The translations under genes were made by a program, and so were the position numbers. Under the pieces are notes generated by a model. The model was not told the origin of the DNA. It saw only the letters and a program-made list of their open reading frames with translations, and made no database searches. From positions 53,749 through 117,748 of the forward strand of contig JAUYSM010000098.1 of assembly GCA_030696315.1 (NCBI GenBank): DNA of 64,000 nucleotides. The letters run 5' to 3'. Position 1 is the stretch's first letter; the number at the start of each line of letters is the position of its first letter. Positions 9,589-18,726 of the stretch are shown piece after piece. This DNA is from Pseudohongiella sp. GTDB lineage: Bacteria; Pseudomonadota; Gammaproteobacteria; Pseudomonadales; Pseudohongiellaceae.

Positions 9589-10886
9589 ATACTCCGGGCT
9601 CAGGCGCTGTGCATGAAGCGACAAACCAGCTGGCACCTATGGTGCTGGCTGCATACCAGTGTGCTCCGGGACAAGGTTCGGTCTCACAGATTGGCTGGGA
9701 GTGGTTCCATCGGCTTGCCCGACGTCGACCAGTCATTCTGGTCACGCATGTGCGCAACCGTGAACATATCGAGGCATCGCAGCTGCGGCCGGCTGATACC
9801 GAGATACTCTACATAGATACAGAGTGGTTCGCGGGCCCTCTCTTTCGTATGGCACGTAAACTTTTCCCACGCAGTGAGCATGGTGTTTTCCTGGTTGCTT
9901 CCCTGGACTTCTTTCTTTTTGACTGGTTGGCGCTGCGAGTATTGCGACGCCGGCAATCTGAAGGAGAAACGATGTCACTGGTTCATGTCGTGACCCCGGT
10001 CACGCTGGCTGCGCCTTCTGCCTTGCATCGGCTTGGCCTTCCACTGGTGCGTGGGCCGCTTAACTGCGGACTGGAAAGTCCAAAGGGGTTCAGTCGCCAG
10101 CTTCGCGATGAAAACCCGTGGGTGATCCGCTTGCGCGAGTTACCAAAACTGTTGGACATAGCGATCGGTGCTACCCGCAAAGCAGATATTTTGCTAACGG
10201 CGACACAGGCAACCCTGATGGATGTGCCGCACAGGCACCGATCAAAAACACGGATGATGCTGGAAAACGGCATTGATCTGGAACAATTCCCGGCAACTGC
10301 CTGGCCTCCAGCTCCCTCTGCCAATCAAGCATTGCGGGTGTTGTTTGTTGGTCGCATGATTGCCCTGAAGGCGGTGGACATGCTGCTTGACGCAGTTGCC
10401 GGGCTCAAGAGATCTGGAATCAAGGTCGAACTGATTTTGGTCGGTGATGGCCCGGCACGTGCAAACTGGGAAGAGCTGGCAAAATCGCTGATGCTGGACG
10501 AATCAGTCCGTTTCACCGGGGCATTGGCACGCGACGATGTGCAACAGGAGATGAGTGCCTGTCACGTGTTCTGCCTGCCTTCGGTTCGTGAATCTGGAGG
10601 TGCTGTGCTGCTGGAAGCAATGGCATCCGCCCGTCCTGTCATCGCCATGAACCATGGCGGACCGGCCGAACTTGTCGACGATGAAGTTGGACGTGCGATC
10701 CGTCTGCAGGATCCGGCACAGGTCATTGCCGAACTCGAGCATGCTCTGAAAGAAGTAGTCACTCAGCCCGAGGCTTGGGCTAGGCGCGGTTCACGCGGCC
10801 GTGAACGCGTAGAGCTTTTTTACGACTGGGAACAGAAGATCACTTCTGCTGAAGCCATATACAAAAAACTTGAGCATGACGTTTAA
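9585..10886 (+). CDS. Glycosyltransferase family 4 (GT-B), last gene of glycan run
   Basis: 433 residues. Start is TTG at 9585, overlapping the acyltransferase stop (TTGA), with AGGAG about ten bases upstream; an ATG at 9639 lacks a ribosome binding site. It has the N-lobe AAYQCAPGQGS motif seen in cyanobacterial and proteobacterial exopolysaccharide transferases. The C-lobe shows LRVLFVGRMIALKAVDMLLDA, VGDGPAR and the EX7E motif in ESGGAVLLEAMASARPVI. It is a cytoplasmic retaining transferase for a glycan. No flippase, polymerase or export gene follows within the window, so export must be encoded elsewhere or before the window. Confidence 0.87.
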   Translation: MNTPGSGAVHEATNQLAPMVLAAYQCAPGQGSVSQIGWEWFHRLARRRPVILVTHVRNREHIEASQLRPADTEILYIDTEWFAGPLFRMARKLFPRSEHGVFLVASLDFFLFDWLALRVLRRRQSEGETMSLVHVVTPVTLAAPSALHRLGLPLVRGPLNCGLESPKGFSRQLRDENPWVIRLRELPKLLDIAIGATRKADILLTATQATLMDVPHRHRSKTRMMLENGIDLEQFPATAWPPAPSANQALRVLFVGRMIALKAVDMLLDAVAGLKRSGIKVELILVGDGPARANWEELAKSLMLDESVRFTGALARDDVQQEMSACHVFCLPSVRESGGAVLLEAMASARPVIAMNHGGPAELVDDEVGRAIRLQDPAQVIAELEHALKEVVTQPEAWARRGSRGRERVELFYDWEQKITSAEAIYKKLEHDV

Positions 10887-11023
10887 CCAGAACGCGTTAG
10901 CGAAACAAGATTGGACTTCGGAACCACAAGAGTTTTGGTAAGACATCATTGACTTCCCGAGAGCTACTCAGAAATTTCAAAGCTGATATGATCAGTTAAC
11001 ACCAAAGCCGGCAGCGAGGACGT

Positions 11024-11410
11024 ATGAGCAAACTTGAACGTATCATATACATTGAAGATGACCCGGACATTCAGGACATAGTCAGGTTTGTTCTTGAAGA
11101 CTTGGCAGGGTTTACTGTCCACTTTTGCTCCTCAGGCGATACAGCTGTCCGTGAGGCGGCGGCGTTCGGACCAGATCTGATACTGCTGGATGTCATGATG
11201 GCAGGCATGGACGGACCCACCACGCTCGCAGCACTTCGCACACAACCGTCATTGGCAAAAACCCCTGCGGTCTTTATGACAGCAAAGGCTATGCCGTCCG
11301 AAGTCACCCGCCTGAAAACTTTGGGCGTGCTGGATGTCATTACCAAGCCCTTCGACGCACCAAATCTTGCAAAACGCTTGCAGACACTTTGGGACGAGCG
11401 CGAAAACTGA
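11024..11410 (+). CDS. Stand-alone response-regulator receiver domain
   Basis: 128 residues, a complete CheY-like fold with no output domain. It has the acidic pair in YIEDDPDIQ, the phospho-acceptor Asp in LILLDVMMAGMDGP, the switch Thr in VFMTAKA and the conserved Lys in VITKPFD, so unlike the receivers of the first gene it appears competent for phosphorylation. A GAGGA ribosome binding site precedes the ATG. It lies 137 bases after the last glycosyltransferase and converges with argA. It may be a phosphate carrier or protein-binding output for the two upstream kinases (inference from proximity). Confidence 0.9.
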   Translation: MSKLERIIYIEDDPDIQDIVRFVLEDLAGFTVHFCSSGDTAVREAAAFGPDLILLDVMMAGMDGPTTLAALRTQPSLAKTPAVFMTAKAMPSEVTRLKTLGVLDVITKPFDAPNLAKRLQTLWDEREN

Positions 11411-11473
11411 TTGTTTACCAATTCACACACTTGGGTAAAGTAAGTGTTGATATAGCTCCATGCCAAGTTTGTT

Positions 11474-12799
11474 TTATCGCAGTGTTTTTATAAATGCTTT
11501 GGATTTGCGCTGGTAGTTATACATCTGCTGCTTTTTAGCCGGCAGATCACTGATAGCGATAGGCTCAAAGCCGCGTTCCATAAACCAGTGCGCAGTCTGA
11601 GTCGTTAACACAATAACCTTTGTTAAACCCTGTTTGCGCGCTTCTTTTTCCAACGCGCGCATCAAGTGATCACCGCGCCCGCTTTCCTGATAATTTTTGT
11701 GGATGGCGATACACGCGATCTCACCACTTTCTTCATCTAATGGGTAAATAGCCGCGCAGGCGATGATCATGCCTTCCATTTCGATCACTTTAAAATAATC
11801 GATTTCGGCTTCCAGTAATTCGCGTGAGCGGTGCACCAGAATGCCGGCAGCTTCCAGTGGCGCGATCAGCTCAAGTATGCCGCCAACATCATTGATGGTT
11901 GCCTGTCGCAACCATTCAAAGTTGTCCTTGGATACCAGCGTACCATTACCTTCGCGGGTGAACAGCTCCTGTATCAGTGCACCATTGTCAGCAAAACTGA
12001 TCAGATGGCAGCGATGGACATTTTTATTGCTGGCTTTAACAGCGGCGGACAGGGATTCGAGGGTGATATTCCTGGCAACAGATTCATCCTGAGCGAGTTC
12101 TTTCAGCAACAGATCGGCCTGCACGGGGCTCAGGGTGCTGATCAACTGTCCATCCTTGCCCATGACACCGCGTTGAGGCACAAACAAAATCAGCTTTTCT
12201 GCCTGCATGGCCATGGCGATTTCCGTGGCAACATCCTCTGCGGACAGATTAAAGACTTCCCCGGTAGGTGAATACCCGAGGTTCGATACCAGCACAATAC
12301 TGTTCTTATCCAGATGCTGCAAAATCGCCTCGGCGTTGACTTTACGCACAACGCCGGTGAGCGCGTAATCCACACCCTCAATGATGCCCAGAGGACGTGC
12401 AGTAATAAAATTGCCACGACTGACCTTGATATCCGCACCGTGCATGGGCGAGTTGGCCAGGCCCATGGAGAATTGGGCTTCAATATCAATCGCCATGGCA
12501 CCAATTGTCTGTTTGATGATCTGCAGGCTGTCCGTGTCGGTGATGCGCAAGCCCTTGTGGTAGCGCAGTTCCTGTCCGGCGCCGCTTAACGCCGCATTGA
12601 TCTGAGGGCGGGCGCCATGCACCAATACCAGTTTGACACCCAGGCTGTGCAACAAGGTGATGTCATGCACAATGTGACTGAAGTTCTCATGCGCAATCGT
12701 CTCTCCGGTCAGCAATACCACAAACACTTTTTTGCGATGCGCATTGATATAACTGGACGAGTGTCTGAACCAGTCGATGTATTGCGAAAGATTGTCCAT
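11474..12799 (-). CDS. argA: N-acetylglutamate synthase ArgA
   Basis: 441 residues, the usual length for bifunctional-looking proteobacterial ArgA. The N-terminal amino-acid-kinase-like domain (about 1-285) begins after FVVLLTGETIAHENF and contains LVLVHGARPQI and RGNFITARPLG. A GNAT domain (about 295-441) has IACIAIHKNYQESGRGDHLM for acetyl-CoA binding. It catalyses acetyl-CoA plus glutamate to N-acetylglutamate, the first step of arginine synthesis, and is normally feedback-inhibited by arginine through the kinase-like domain. It follows argE on the same strand by about 54 bases, placing two arginine-pathway enzymes together. No ArgR operator was identified by eye. Confidence 0.95.
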   Translation of the reverse strand: MDNLSQYIDWFRHSSSYINAHRKKVFVVLLTGETIAHENFSHIVHDITLLHSLGVKLVLVHGARPQINAALSGAGQELRYHKGLRITDTDSLQIIKQTIGAMAIDIEAQFSMGLANSPMHGADIKVSRGNFITARPLGIIEGVDYALTGVVRKVNAEAILQHLDKNSIVLVSNLGYSPTGEVFNLSAEDVATEIAMAMQAEKLILFVPQRGVMGKDGQLISTLSPVQADLLLKELAQDESVARNITLESLSAAVKASNKNVHRCHLISFADNGALIQELFTREGNGTLVSKDNFEWLRQATINDVGGILELIAPLEAAGILVHRSRELLEAEIDYFKVIEMEGMIIACAAIYPLDEESGEIACIAIHKNYQESGRGDHLMRALEKEARKQGLTKVIVLTTQTAHWFMERGFEPIAISDLPAKKQQMYNYQRKSKAFIKTLR

Positions 12800-12853
12800 G
12801 TGTTTTTATTCCGTGGTGCCTTGCTGATGTAATGTTCAATTATGTTGTTGAAA

Positions 12854-14041
12854 TCAGGTGTTCAACAAGGGGGAGACCGGTTTAACACAATAATGCGAAA
12901 TGAAGCGCCGCAACAGGTCAATGCATGGTTGAACACGATCCAGGGCCAGATATTCGTCCGGCTGATGAGCCTGATCAATATCTCCGGGGCCGAGTACGAT
13001 GGTATCAATACCCATATTTTGCAAAAACGGAGCCTCAGTGCCAAAGGCCACCGTCGCTGCAGCATGGCCGGTCAGCCGCTCAGCTGTTTTCACCAGATCA
13101 CTTTCTGCCGGGCAAATAAATGCCGGTGCGCCGGGAAACAGGGGCGTAAACTCGAAACCAACCTTCCAGCGCTCGGCCAGTGGACGAAGTCGTTGATCGA
13201 TTTCAAGGCGCAACAGTTCAGCTTCCATGCCCGGCAACATGCGAATATCAAACTCCAGTTCGCAATGCCCACAGATGCGATTGGGATTATCGCCACCATG
13301 GATGCACCCAAAATTCATGGTTGGCTTGTCAATCGCAAACAAAGGGCTGCGATAACGCTGTTGTAGCTCATTGCGATACCGCATCAGCTCGCTCATCACG
13401 TCGTGCATGGCCTCCATCGCGTTTATGCCCAGGCTTGGATCAGATGAGTGACCACTGCGGCCTTGCAGTCGGATAGATTCCATCATCACGCCTTTGTGTG
13501 CGCGTATCGGTTTCATGCCGGTGGGCTCACCTATGATGGCGTAGCGGGCCTTGGGCCGGCCGATCTCGGCAATTTTCCGGGCGCCAAACATCGATGTTTC
13601 TTCGTCAGCAGTGGCCAGAACAATCAGGGGTTGCTGCAGTGGCTGGTCGAGGAACGGCTGCACAGCTTCCAGAATCAGGGCAAAAAAACCTTTCATATCC
13701 GTGCTGCCAAGCCCGTACAGGCGACCGTCCTTTTGTGTGACCGCCAGTGGGTCAACCGACCACAGTTCAGGATCCATAGGCACCGTGTCGGTATGCCCGG
13801 CCAGTACCAGACCACCGGGGCCTTTGCCCAAGGTCGCAATCAGATTGGCTTTGACATTCCCGTGAGTAGGTTCACACGGCACAATTTCGCATTCAAAACC
13901 CAGTGCGCCAAACTGCTCTGCCAGGTAGTTAATGACGGGCATATTGCTCATGTCCAGCGCAGCATTGCCTGAACTGATAGAAGGCAGGCTCAACAAGGAT
14001 TGCATATGGCTGATCAAATTGCGGGAATTGCTTGCGGGCAT
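12854..14041 (-). CDS. argE: Acetylornithine deacetylase ArgE
   Basis: 395 residues from the ATG at 14041 (MPASNSRNLI), where M20 family homology starts; the open frame extends upstream to 14155 into hemW without family sequence. Metal-site motifs are VLAGHTDTVPMD, GSTDMKGFFA, TADEETSMFG (catalytic Glu pair) and IIGEPT. The central dimerisation domain carries GRSGHSSDP. A dinuclear zinc or cobalt hydrolase, it splits N2-acetylornithine to ornithine and acetate, the linear rather than the ArgJ recycling route. It lies immediately upstream of argA in a likely two-gene unit. Confidence 0.93.
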   Translation of the reverse strand: MPASNSRNLISHMQSLLSLPSISSGNAALDMSNMPVINYLAEQFGALGFECEIVPCEPTHGNVKANLIATLGKGPGGLVLAGHTDTVPMDPELWSVDPLAVTQKDGRLYGLGSTDMKGFFALILEAVQPFLDQPLQQPLIVLATADEETSMFGARKIAEIGRPKARYAIIGEPTGMKPIRAHKGVMMESIRLQGRSGHSSDPSLGINAMEAMHDVMSELMRYRNELQQRYRSPLFAIDKPTMNFGCIHGGDNPNRICGHCELEFDIRMLPGMEAELLRLEIDQRLRPLAERWKVGFEFTPLFPGAPAFICPAESDLVKTAERLTGHAAATVAFGTEAPFLQNMGIDTIVLGPGDIDQAHQPDEYLALDRVQPCIDLLRRFISHYCVKPVSPLLNT

Positions 14042-14081
14042 GATCGTGAACTCAGTGCGCTGACCGATTATGTCAACGGGG

Positions 14082-15287
14082 CTACAGAAACGCCTCCAGG
14101 ACAGTATTGAGGAACTGATAACCACGCGCCGTGGTCGTAATCCGTTCGCCTTCAATTGTCAGAAGCCCTTGATGCTGCAAGGATTCTACCTGCTTTAGAT
14201 GGCCGCTGAAAGGCAGCCCGGTCAGCGACTCAAATTGACTGATGGTAAACCCTTCGCGCAGGCGCAAAGCGTTTAACAGAAACTCAACTGGCAGGTCTTG
14301 CGACTCTATCGGGCTGGCATCGGCCATATAGGGGTAACGTACCAGCAGATTAGTGCTGGCCTGTGACAGGCTATGCTTGGCTGCCTGTAAGTAATGCGCG
14401 GGTTGTTTGCGCTTTCGAAGGCGAAGAATGCGGTTTTTGCGCGGTTCGGTAAGCTTGGCATGTGCACCGGCACCGATGCCCAGATAGTCGCCAAAGCGCC
14501 AATAATTCAGATTATGACGCGACGCCTCGCCCTCTCGGGCAAATGCGGAGATTTCGTAGCGCAGCAAGCCCTGCTCCTGTAACAGGGCCAGCCCTGCGTC
14601 TTGCATGTCCATCAAGGCATCTTCGGGCGGCAGTGGCGGCGTGTGTTTATAAAACGCCGTATTTGGCTCGATGGTCAGCTGGTACCACGACAGATGCTCG
14701 GGCGCAAACCGGATGGCCTTGTGCAGATCCGCCAGCGCGGCGTCGGGTGTTTGTTCCTGCAGGCCGTACATCAGATCCAGATTCAGGCGTTTAAAACCCG
14801 CTTTGCGGGCATAGTCGATGGCGCGCTCTGCATCGTGCTGGTCATGAATACGCCCCAAGTTTTTGAGTTGCTGCGGGTCAAAACTTTGAATACCCAATGA
14901 CAAGCGATTGATGCCTGCAGAATAGTAGTCCGCAAATTTTTCCCGTTCTGCTGTGCCCGGGTTGGCTTCCAGGGTGATCTCAATATCACTGCTGAAGTGC
15001 AGTGACTTTTGCAGGCCATTAAACAGCCGATCATAGGCGCGTGCGGACAGCAGGCTCGGTGTTCCGCCACCAATAAAAATGCTTTCTATTTCGCGCTGCT
15101 GAACGTAAACCAGATCATGCTGCAGGTCATCGAGCAGGGCGCTGACATAGTCTTCCTCAGGTAATTCCCCTGCGCCTTCATGCTCATGCGAGTTGAAGTC
15201 ACAATAGGGACATTTGCGCACACACCAGGGCACGTGAATATACAAACTCAAGGGAGGAAGCGTGAGTGTCGGCACCTTGGGCGTCAC
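14082..15287 (-). CDS. hemW: Radical SAM heme chaperone HemW
   Basis: 401 residues. The radical SAM cluster motif CxxxCxxC is present as [11 protein letters not shown] near the N-terminus, preceded by [11 protein letters not shown], and followed by [10 protein letters not shown] and the HemW C-terminal domain. HemW binds heme and a 4Fe-4S cluster and is thought to deliver heme to respiratory enzymes; it is often mislabelled oxygen-independent coproporphyrinogen oxidase. The most likely start is GTG at 15287, overlapping the rdgB stop by four bases (GTGA), which implies translational coupling. It is the last gene of the proC-yggT-yggU-metX-metW-rdgB-hemW run. Confidence 0.93.
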   Translation of the reverse strand: MTPKVPTLTLPPLSLYIHVPWCVRKCPYCDFNSHEHEGAGELPEEDYVSALLDDLQHDLVYVQQREIESIFIGGGTPSLLSARAYDRLFNGLQKSLHFSSDIEITLEANPGTAEREKFADYYSAGINRLSLGIQSFDPQQLKNLGRIHDQHDAERAIDYARKAGFKRLNLDLMYGLQEQTPDAALADLHKAIRFAPEHLSWYQLTIEPNTAFYKHTPPLPPEDALMDMQDAGLALLQEQGLLRYEISAFAREGEASRHNLNYWRFGDYLGIGAGAHAKLTEPRKNRILRLRKRKQPAHYLQAAKHSLSQASTNLLVRYPYMADASPIESQDLPVEFLLNALRLREGFTISQFESLTGLPFSGHLKQVESLQHQGLLTIEGERITTTARGYQFLNTVLEAFL

Positions 15288-15931
15288 GCAGAGATGCCAT
15301 AACGAACGTTAAGTGCGGTCAGCAGCAATTGGCTTGCCTGCGCCCGGTGACTGATGCTGTTCTTCTGGTCGGCGCTTAATTCTGCCGAGCTGCAGCCGTG
15401 TTGCGGTACCAGAAACACAGGATCGTAACCAAATCCTCCAGCCCCGGCGGCTGAGTGCAGAATGCTGCCATGCCATTGCCCATGGCAAACCAGCGGCGTG
15501 GGGTCCGCCGCATGGCGCAGGAACACCAGCACACAATGAAATTGCGCGCCGCGTTCAGCGTCCGGGACGTCCCGCAGCGCTGCTAATAGTTTGCTGTTGT
15601 TGGCGTGATCGCGTGCCAGACCTTTCAAGTCAGTAAGTCCTTCGACCTCAGCGGGAAGTTCGGCATAACGCGCTGAATAAATGCCAGGCGCACCGCCAAG
15701 GGCATCAACCGCCAGCCCGGAATCGTCAGCAATGGCAGGCAGGCCAGTGAGTGCGCTGGCATGACGCGCTTTGATAATCGCATTTTCAATAAACGTTAGA
15801 CCGGTTTCTTCGGCGTCATCCACACCAAAAACAGACTGCGCAATAATCTCGACTGGCAGTGCAGATAGCAATGACTGTAGTTCCTTCAACTTGCCTGCAT
15901 TACTGCTCGCGAGCACAATTTTCTGCATCAT
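15284..15931 (-). CDS. rdgB: XTP/dITP diphosphatase RdgB (HAM1 family)
   Basis: 215 residues, near the family norm of about 200. Signature [11 protein letters not shown] at the N-terminus, [36 protein letters not shown], and the C-terminal SHRAQA motif. It hydrolyses non-canonical purine triphosphates (XTP, ITP, dITP) to monophosphates, keeping them out of nucleic acids. Two adjacent ATGs (15931 and 15928) are possible starts; the first overlaps the metW stop as ATGA. It is followed by hemW through a four-base overlap. Confidence 0.94.
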   Translation of the reverse strand: MMQKIVLASSNAGKLKELQSLLSALPVEIIAQSVFGVDDAEETGLTFIENAIIKARHASALTGLPAIADDSGLAVDALGGAPGIYSARYAELPAEVEGLTDLKGLARDHANNSKLLAALRDVPDAERGAQFHCVLVFLRHAADPTPLVCHGQWHGSILHSAAGAGGFGYDPVFLVPQHGCSSAELSADQKNSISHRAQASQLLLTALNVRYGISA

Positions 15932-16536
15932 TTGTCGCCTTGGTGTCCACGCGCAAAGTGATAAATCGCAATTTCACTCAGCAGGTTGGGAAACGCGCGA
16001 ATAATCGCGCTGTCGCGGTGTTTGTTGTCGACAACCGTTCGTGTGATGACATCAATGCTTTTAGCGCGACAGAAATCATCAAAGTCTCGCACCGTACAAA
16101 AATGGATGTTGGGTGTGTCATACCATTGATAGGGCATAAAATCCGAGACTGGCATGCGACCTTTAAAAGCGATGTAGGCCCGGCTTTTCCAGTTGCCAAA
16201 ATTAGGGAAGGTCACAATGCAGTTCTTGCCGATACGCAGCATTTCTTCAACCAGCAGATCGGGATAGTGCACCGCCTGTAAGGTCTGAGTCAGTAACACG
16301 GTATCAAAACTGTGGGTTTCAAAATTGCCGAGACCTTTGTTCAGGTCTTGTTGAATGACGTCGATGCCTTTGTGCAGGCAGGCGTCGATTTTTTGGTTAT
16401 CAATCTCAAGACCAATACCAATGGTGTGTTTGTTGTCGCGCAAATACGCCAGCAAACTGCCGTCACCGCAACCCAGATCCAGCACACGGCTGCCGGGTTT
16501 GATCCACTTCTGAATAATTTCCAGATCAGCGCGCAT
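15928..16536 (-). CDS. metW: Methionine biosynthesis protein MetW
   Basis: 202 residues, a class I SAM-dependent-methyltransferase-like fold with [24 protein letters not shown] and the family stretch [16 protein letters not shown]. MetW accompanies MetX in many proteobacteria and is needed for full homoserine acyltransferase activity; whether it methylates anything is unresolved. It follows metX directly (metX stop and metW start share position 16536) and overlaps rdgB, matching the conserved metXW layout. Confidence 0.93.
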   Translation of the reverse strand: MRADLEIIQKWIKPGSRVLDLGCGDGSLLAYLRDNKHTIGIGLEIDNQKIDACLHKGIDVIQQDLNKGLGNFETHSFDTVLLTQTLQAVHYPDLLVEEMLRIGKNCIVTFPNFGNWKSRAYIAFKGRMPVSDFMPYQWYDTPNIHFCTVRDFDDFCRAKSIDVITRTVVDNKHRDSAIIRAFPNLLSEIAIYHFARGHQGDK

Positions 16537-17726
16537 CAGCTGGCCACCTCTTGTTTTACACGGTTCAGGTAGGTGGTCATGGCTTGCATGTATCGTGGCA
16601 CTGGCAACAGGAAGGCGTCGTGGCCTTCATCCGCTTCAATGTCCAGATAACTCACTTGTTTGCCGGCTTTTAACAGGGCAGTGACAATTTCCTGCGTGCG
16701 CTCGGGTGGAAAACGCCAGTCGGTGCTGTACGACACCAGCAAAAAGCGGCAATCACTTTTTGCAAAGGCTTTGCTGAGGTCACCATCGTAATCCACGCTG
16801 GGATCAAAATAATCCAGGGCTTTGGTCATCAACAAATAAGAGTTGGCATCAAAGGTTTCTGAAAACCGTTCCCCTTGATAATGCAGGTAACTTTCCACCT
16901 GAAAGTCCACGTCAAAGCCGAAGCTGAGTTTGCCGGCACGTAAATCACGGCCGAGATTCAAAGAGGCTTCTTTTATCTCTTGTGTGGCCTTGCCAAATTT
17001 CTCGCGCATGGCGCTATCCGACAAATAGGTGATGTGTCCGACCATACGCGCCAGCATCAGGCCTTTTTTGGGGATAACACCGTGATCCCGGTAACGGCCT
17101 GCATGAAAGTCAGGATCACCGGTAATGGACTGCCGTGCCACTTCATTAAAAGCAATATTTTGTGCGGACAGTTTGGGAGCGACGGCCAGCATGATGGCGT
17201 GACGCACGCGCTCCGGATAACTGATAGACCAGCGCATGACCTGCATGCCACCAAGGCTGCCACCAATCACCGCCGCCCATTGTTGAATGCCGAGCCGGTC
17301 AGCCAGCCGCGCCTGACTATTCACCCAGTCGCGTACGGTCACTACCGGGAAATCCGGGCCATACCAGGTGCCAGTATCCGGATTGATTGATGCCGGCCCG
17401 GTACTGCCTGCGCAGCCGCCAAGATTATTCAGGCTGATCACAAAAAAATGATTGGTATCGATAGGTTTGCCGGGTCCGATACACACATCCCACCAGCCCG
17501 GCTTTTTATCATCCATGCTGTGATAGCCCGCAGCATGATGGTCACCGCTTAACGCGGGGCAAATCAGAATGGCATTGGATTTCTCCGCATTCAGTTCACC
17601 ATAAGTTTCCACCATCAGGTCGTAGGTTTTGATGACTTTTCCACTGCGCAAGGTAAGGGGTTCATCAAAATGAAAACGCTGCGGGCTGACTATTCCGACG
17701 GAATCTTCCGGAAGGAAATCGGGCAT
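16536..17726 (-). CDS. metX: Homoserine O-acyltransferase MetX
   Basis: 396 residues, alpha/beta hydrolase fold. Nucleophile elbow [10 protein letters not shown] gives the catalytic Ser; [10 protein letters not shown] and [13 protein letters not shown] are family motifs; the C-terminal DEGHDAFLL supplies the catalytic His. It activates L-homoserine for methionine synthesis using acetyl-CoA or succinyl-CoA. MetX proteins encoded beside metW in Gammaproteobacteria are often succinyltransferases, and the acyl donor here cannot be settled by eye. It is paired with metW downstream and lies about 50 bases after yggU. Confidence 0.93.
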   Translation of the reverse strand: MPDFLPEDSVGIVSPQRFHFDEPLTLRSGKVIKTYDLMVETYGELNAEKSNAILICPALSGDHHAAGYHSMDDKKPGWWDVCIGPGKPIDTNHFFVISLNNLGGCAGSTGPASINPDTGTWYGPDFPVVTVRDWVNSQARLADRLGIQQWAAVIGGSLGGMQVMRWSISYPERVRHAIMLAVAPKLSAQNIAFNEVARQSITGDPDFHAGRYRDHGVIPKKGLMLARMVGHITYLSDSAMREKFGKATQEIKEASLNLGRDLRAGKLSFGFDVDFQVESYLHYQGERFSETFDANSYLLMTKALDYFDPSVDYDGDLSKAFAKSDCRFLLVSYSTDWRFPPERTQEIVTALLKAGKQVSYLDIEADEGHDAFLLPVPRYMQAMTTYLNRVKQEVAS

Positions 17727-17775
17727 GATGTTGTGTAATCCTCAAGCAGGCTTTGGAGACAGTGCTCTGCGCAAC

Positions 17776-18105
17776 TTAACGGGCTGCGGGTTTCAGATCA
17801 GCAAGATCGGGCAGTCGTCCGGGTTTGCTGATACTGATCTGTTTCTGTTTGCTGCTTTCTCCCCTGATAATACTGATGTTCTGTTGTGGTACTGCAAATT
17901 CGCTGGCCAGAAACCGGATCAAATGCGCATTGGCTTTGCCATCGACTGGCGGTGCGCTGATGCGAAGTTTGATCTGATCGCCGAGTTGTTCTCCAAAGGC
18001 ATCTTTGCCGCCACGTGGCTGAATTTTGCAGTTAAGTATGAGTTGATCACCTTGCCAGCGATACCAGCGCGGAATCTCCTCCTTGTCTGTATCCTGAGCC
18101 GGCAT
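17776..18105 (-). CDS. yggU: DUF167/YggU family protein
   Basis: 109 or 110 residues. YggU/DUF167 proteins are small conserved proteins of uncertain biochemical function. Family features seen are LILNCKIQPRGGKDAF, the GDQIKLRISAPPVDGKANAHLIRFLA core and the SSKQKQISI strand. ATG at 18105 overlaps the yggT stop by one base (TGATG); a GTG three bases earlier is the alternative start. Position between yggT and metX follows the conserved gammaproteobacterial order, so co-transcription is expected. Confidence 0.88.
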   Translation of the reverse strand: MPAQDTDKEEIPRWYRWQGDQLILNCKIQPRGGKDAFGEQLGDQIKLRISAPPVDGKANAHLIRFLASEFAVPQQNISIIRGESSKQKQISISKPGRLPDLADLKPAAR

Positions 18106-18683
18106 CACATGCCGGGTACAAATGCCGGATTGGCCCCAATGGGTGCAATCAGCAGAATTTTCAGAATTTGAATGCTCAGAAATACAAAAATCGGAGACAG
18201 ATCTAGGCCGCCCATCGACGGCAACAAGCGTCGAAAGGGAGCCATGATGGGTTCGGTTAATTGACGGACCAGCACCAGTGCGGGATGTTCACTGAACGGC
18301 GCAATAAAACTGGAGACAATTGACACCAGCAGCGACCAGAAATAGATATCCAGAATGAAGTTGAGAATACCGCCCACTGCCCAGGTCAGGATCAGACCAA
18401 TCCCAGGCAGATCAAACCCGGCCATAAAAATCAAGGCACAAATCAGGATGCTTTCGACCAATACCGCAAACACCAGTGTCGCAAAATCAACGCCTTTAAA
18501 ACCCGGTATAAAACGACGGAACAGCTGTACACCAGGATCGGTAGCGCGCACGATCATCTGGGTAATGGGATTGTAAAAATCCGCCCGGGATATCTGCAGC
18601 AAAAAACGCAGCAGCACTGCCAGCATATACAGTGTGCCGAGGGTGCTGACCAACAAACTGCCAATATTGCCAATTGCATTCAT
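18105..18683 (-). CDS. yggT: YggT family integral membrane protein
   Basis: 192 residues from ATG 18683, preceded by AAGAGA at a good distance; the open frame reaches 18797 inside proC without homology. Two YggT repeats are visible, each a hydrophobic helix followed by a FYNP or EHPALVLVRQLTEPIM-type loop: LLVSTLGTLYMLAVLLRFLL with NPITQMIVRATDP, and later LVSIVSSFIAPF with LTEPIMAPFRRLLP. About four membrane helices. The family is linked to osmotic tolerance and to membrane complexes, but its mechanism is unclear. It overlaps yggU by one base. Confidence 0.9.
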   Translation of the reverse strand: MNAIGNIGSLLVSTLGTLYMLAVLLRFLLQISRADFYNPITQMIVRATDPGVQLFRRFIPGFKGVDFATLVFAVLVESILICALIFMAGFDLPGIGLILTWAVGGILNFILDIYFWSLLVSIVSSFIAPFSEHPALVLVRQLTEPIMAPFRRLLPSMGGLDLSPIFVFLSIQILKILLIAPIGANPAFVPGM

Positions 18684-18726
18684 GTTGTAGTCTCTTACCG
18701 GGTCGCTTGTGCGACCTGTCCCAAAA

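Noticed and set aside
11414..11439. Hairpin TTTACC-AA/TTGGGTAAA between the receiver gene and argA
   Set aside because: The stem is bulged, has no T-run on either strand and is too weak to call a terminator.
13448..13972. 174-codon open frame antisense to argE
   Set aside because: It is the complement shadow of a strongly conserved gene and has no homology or initiation signal.
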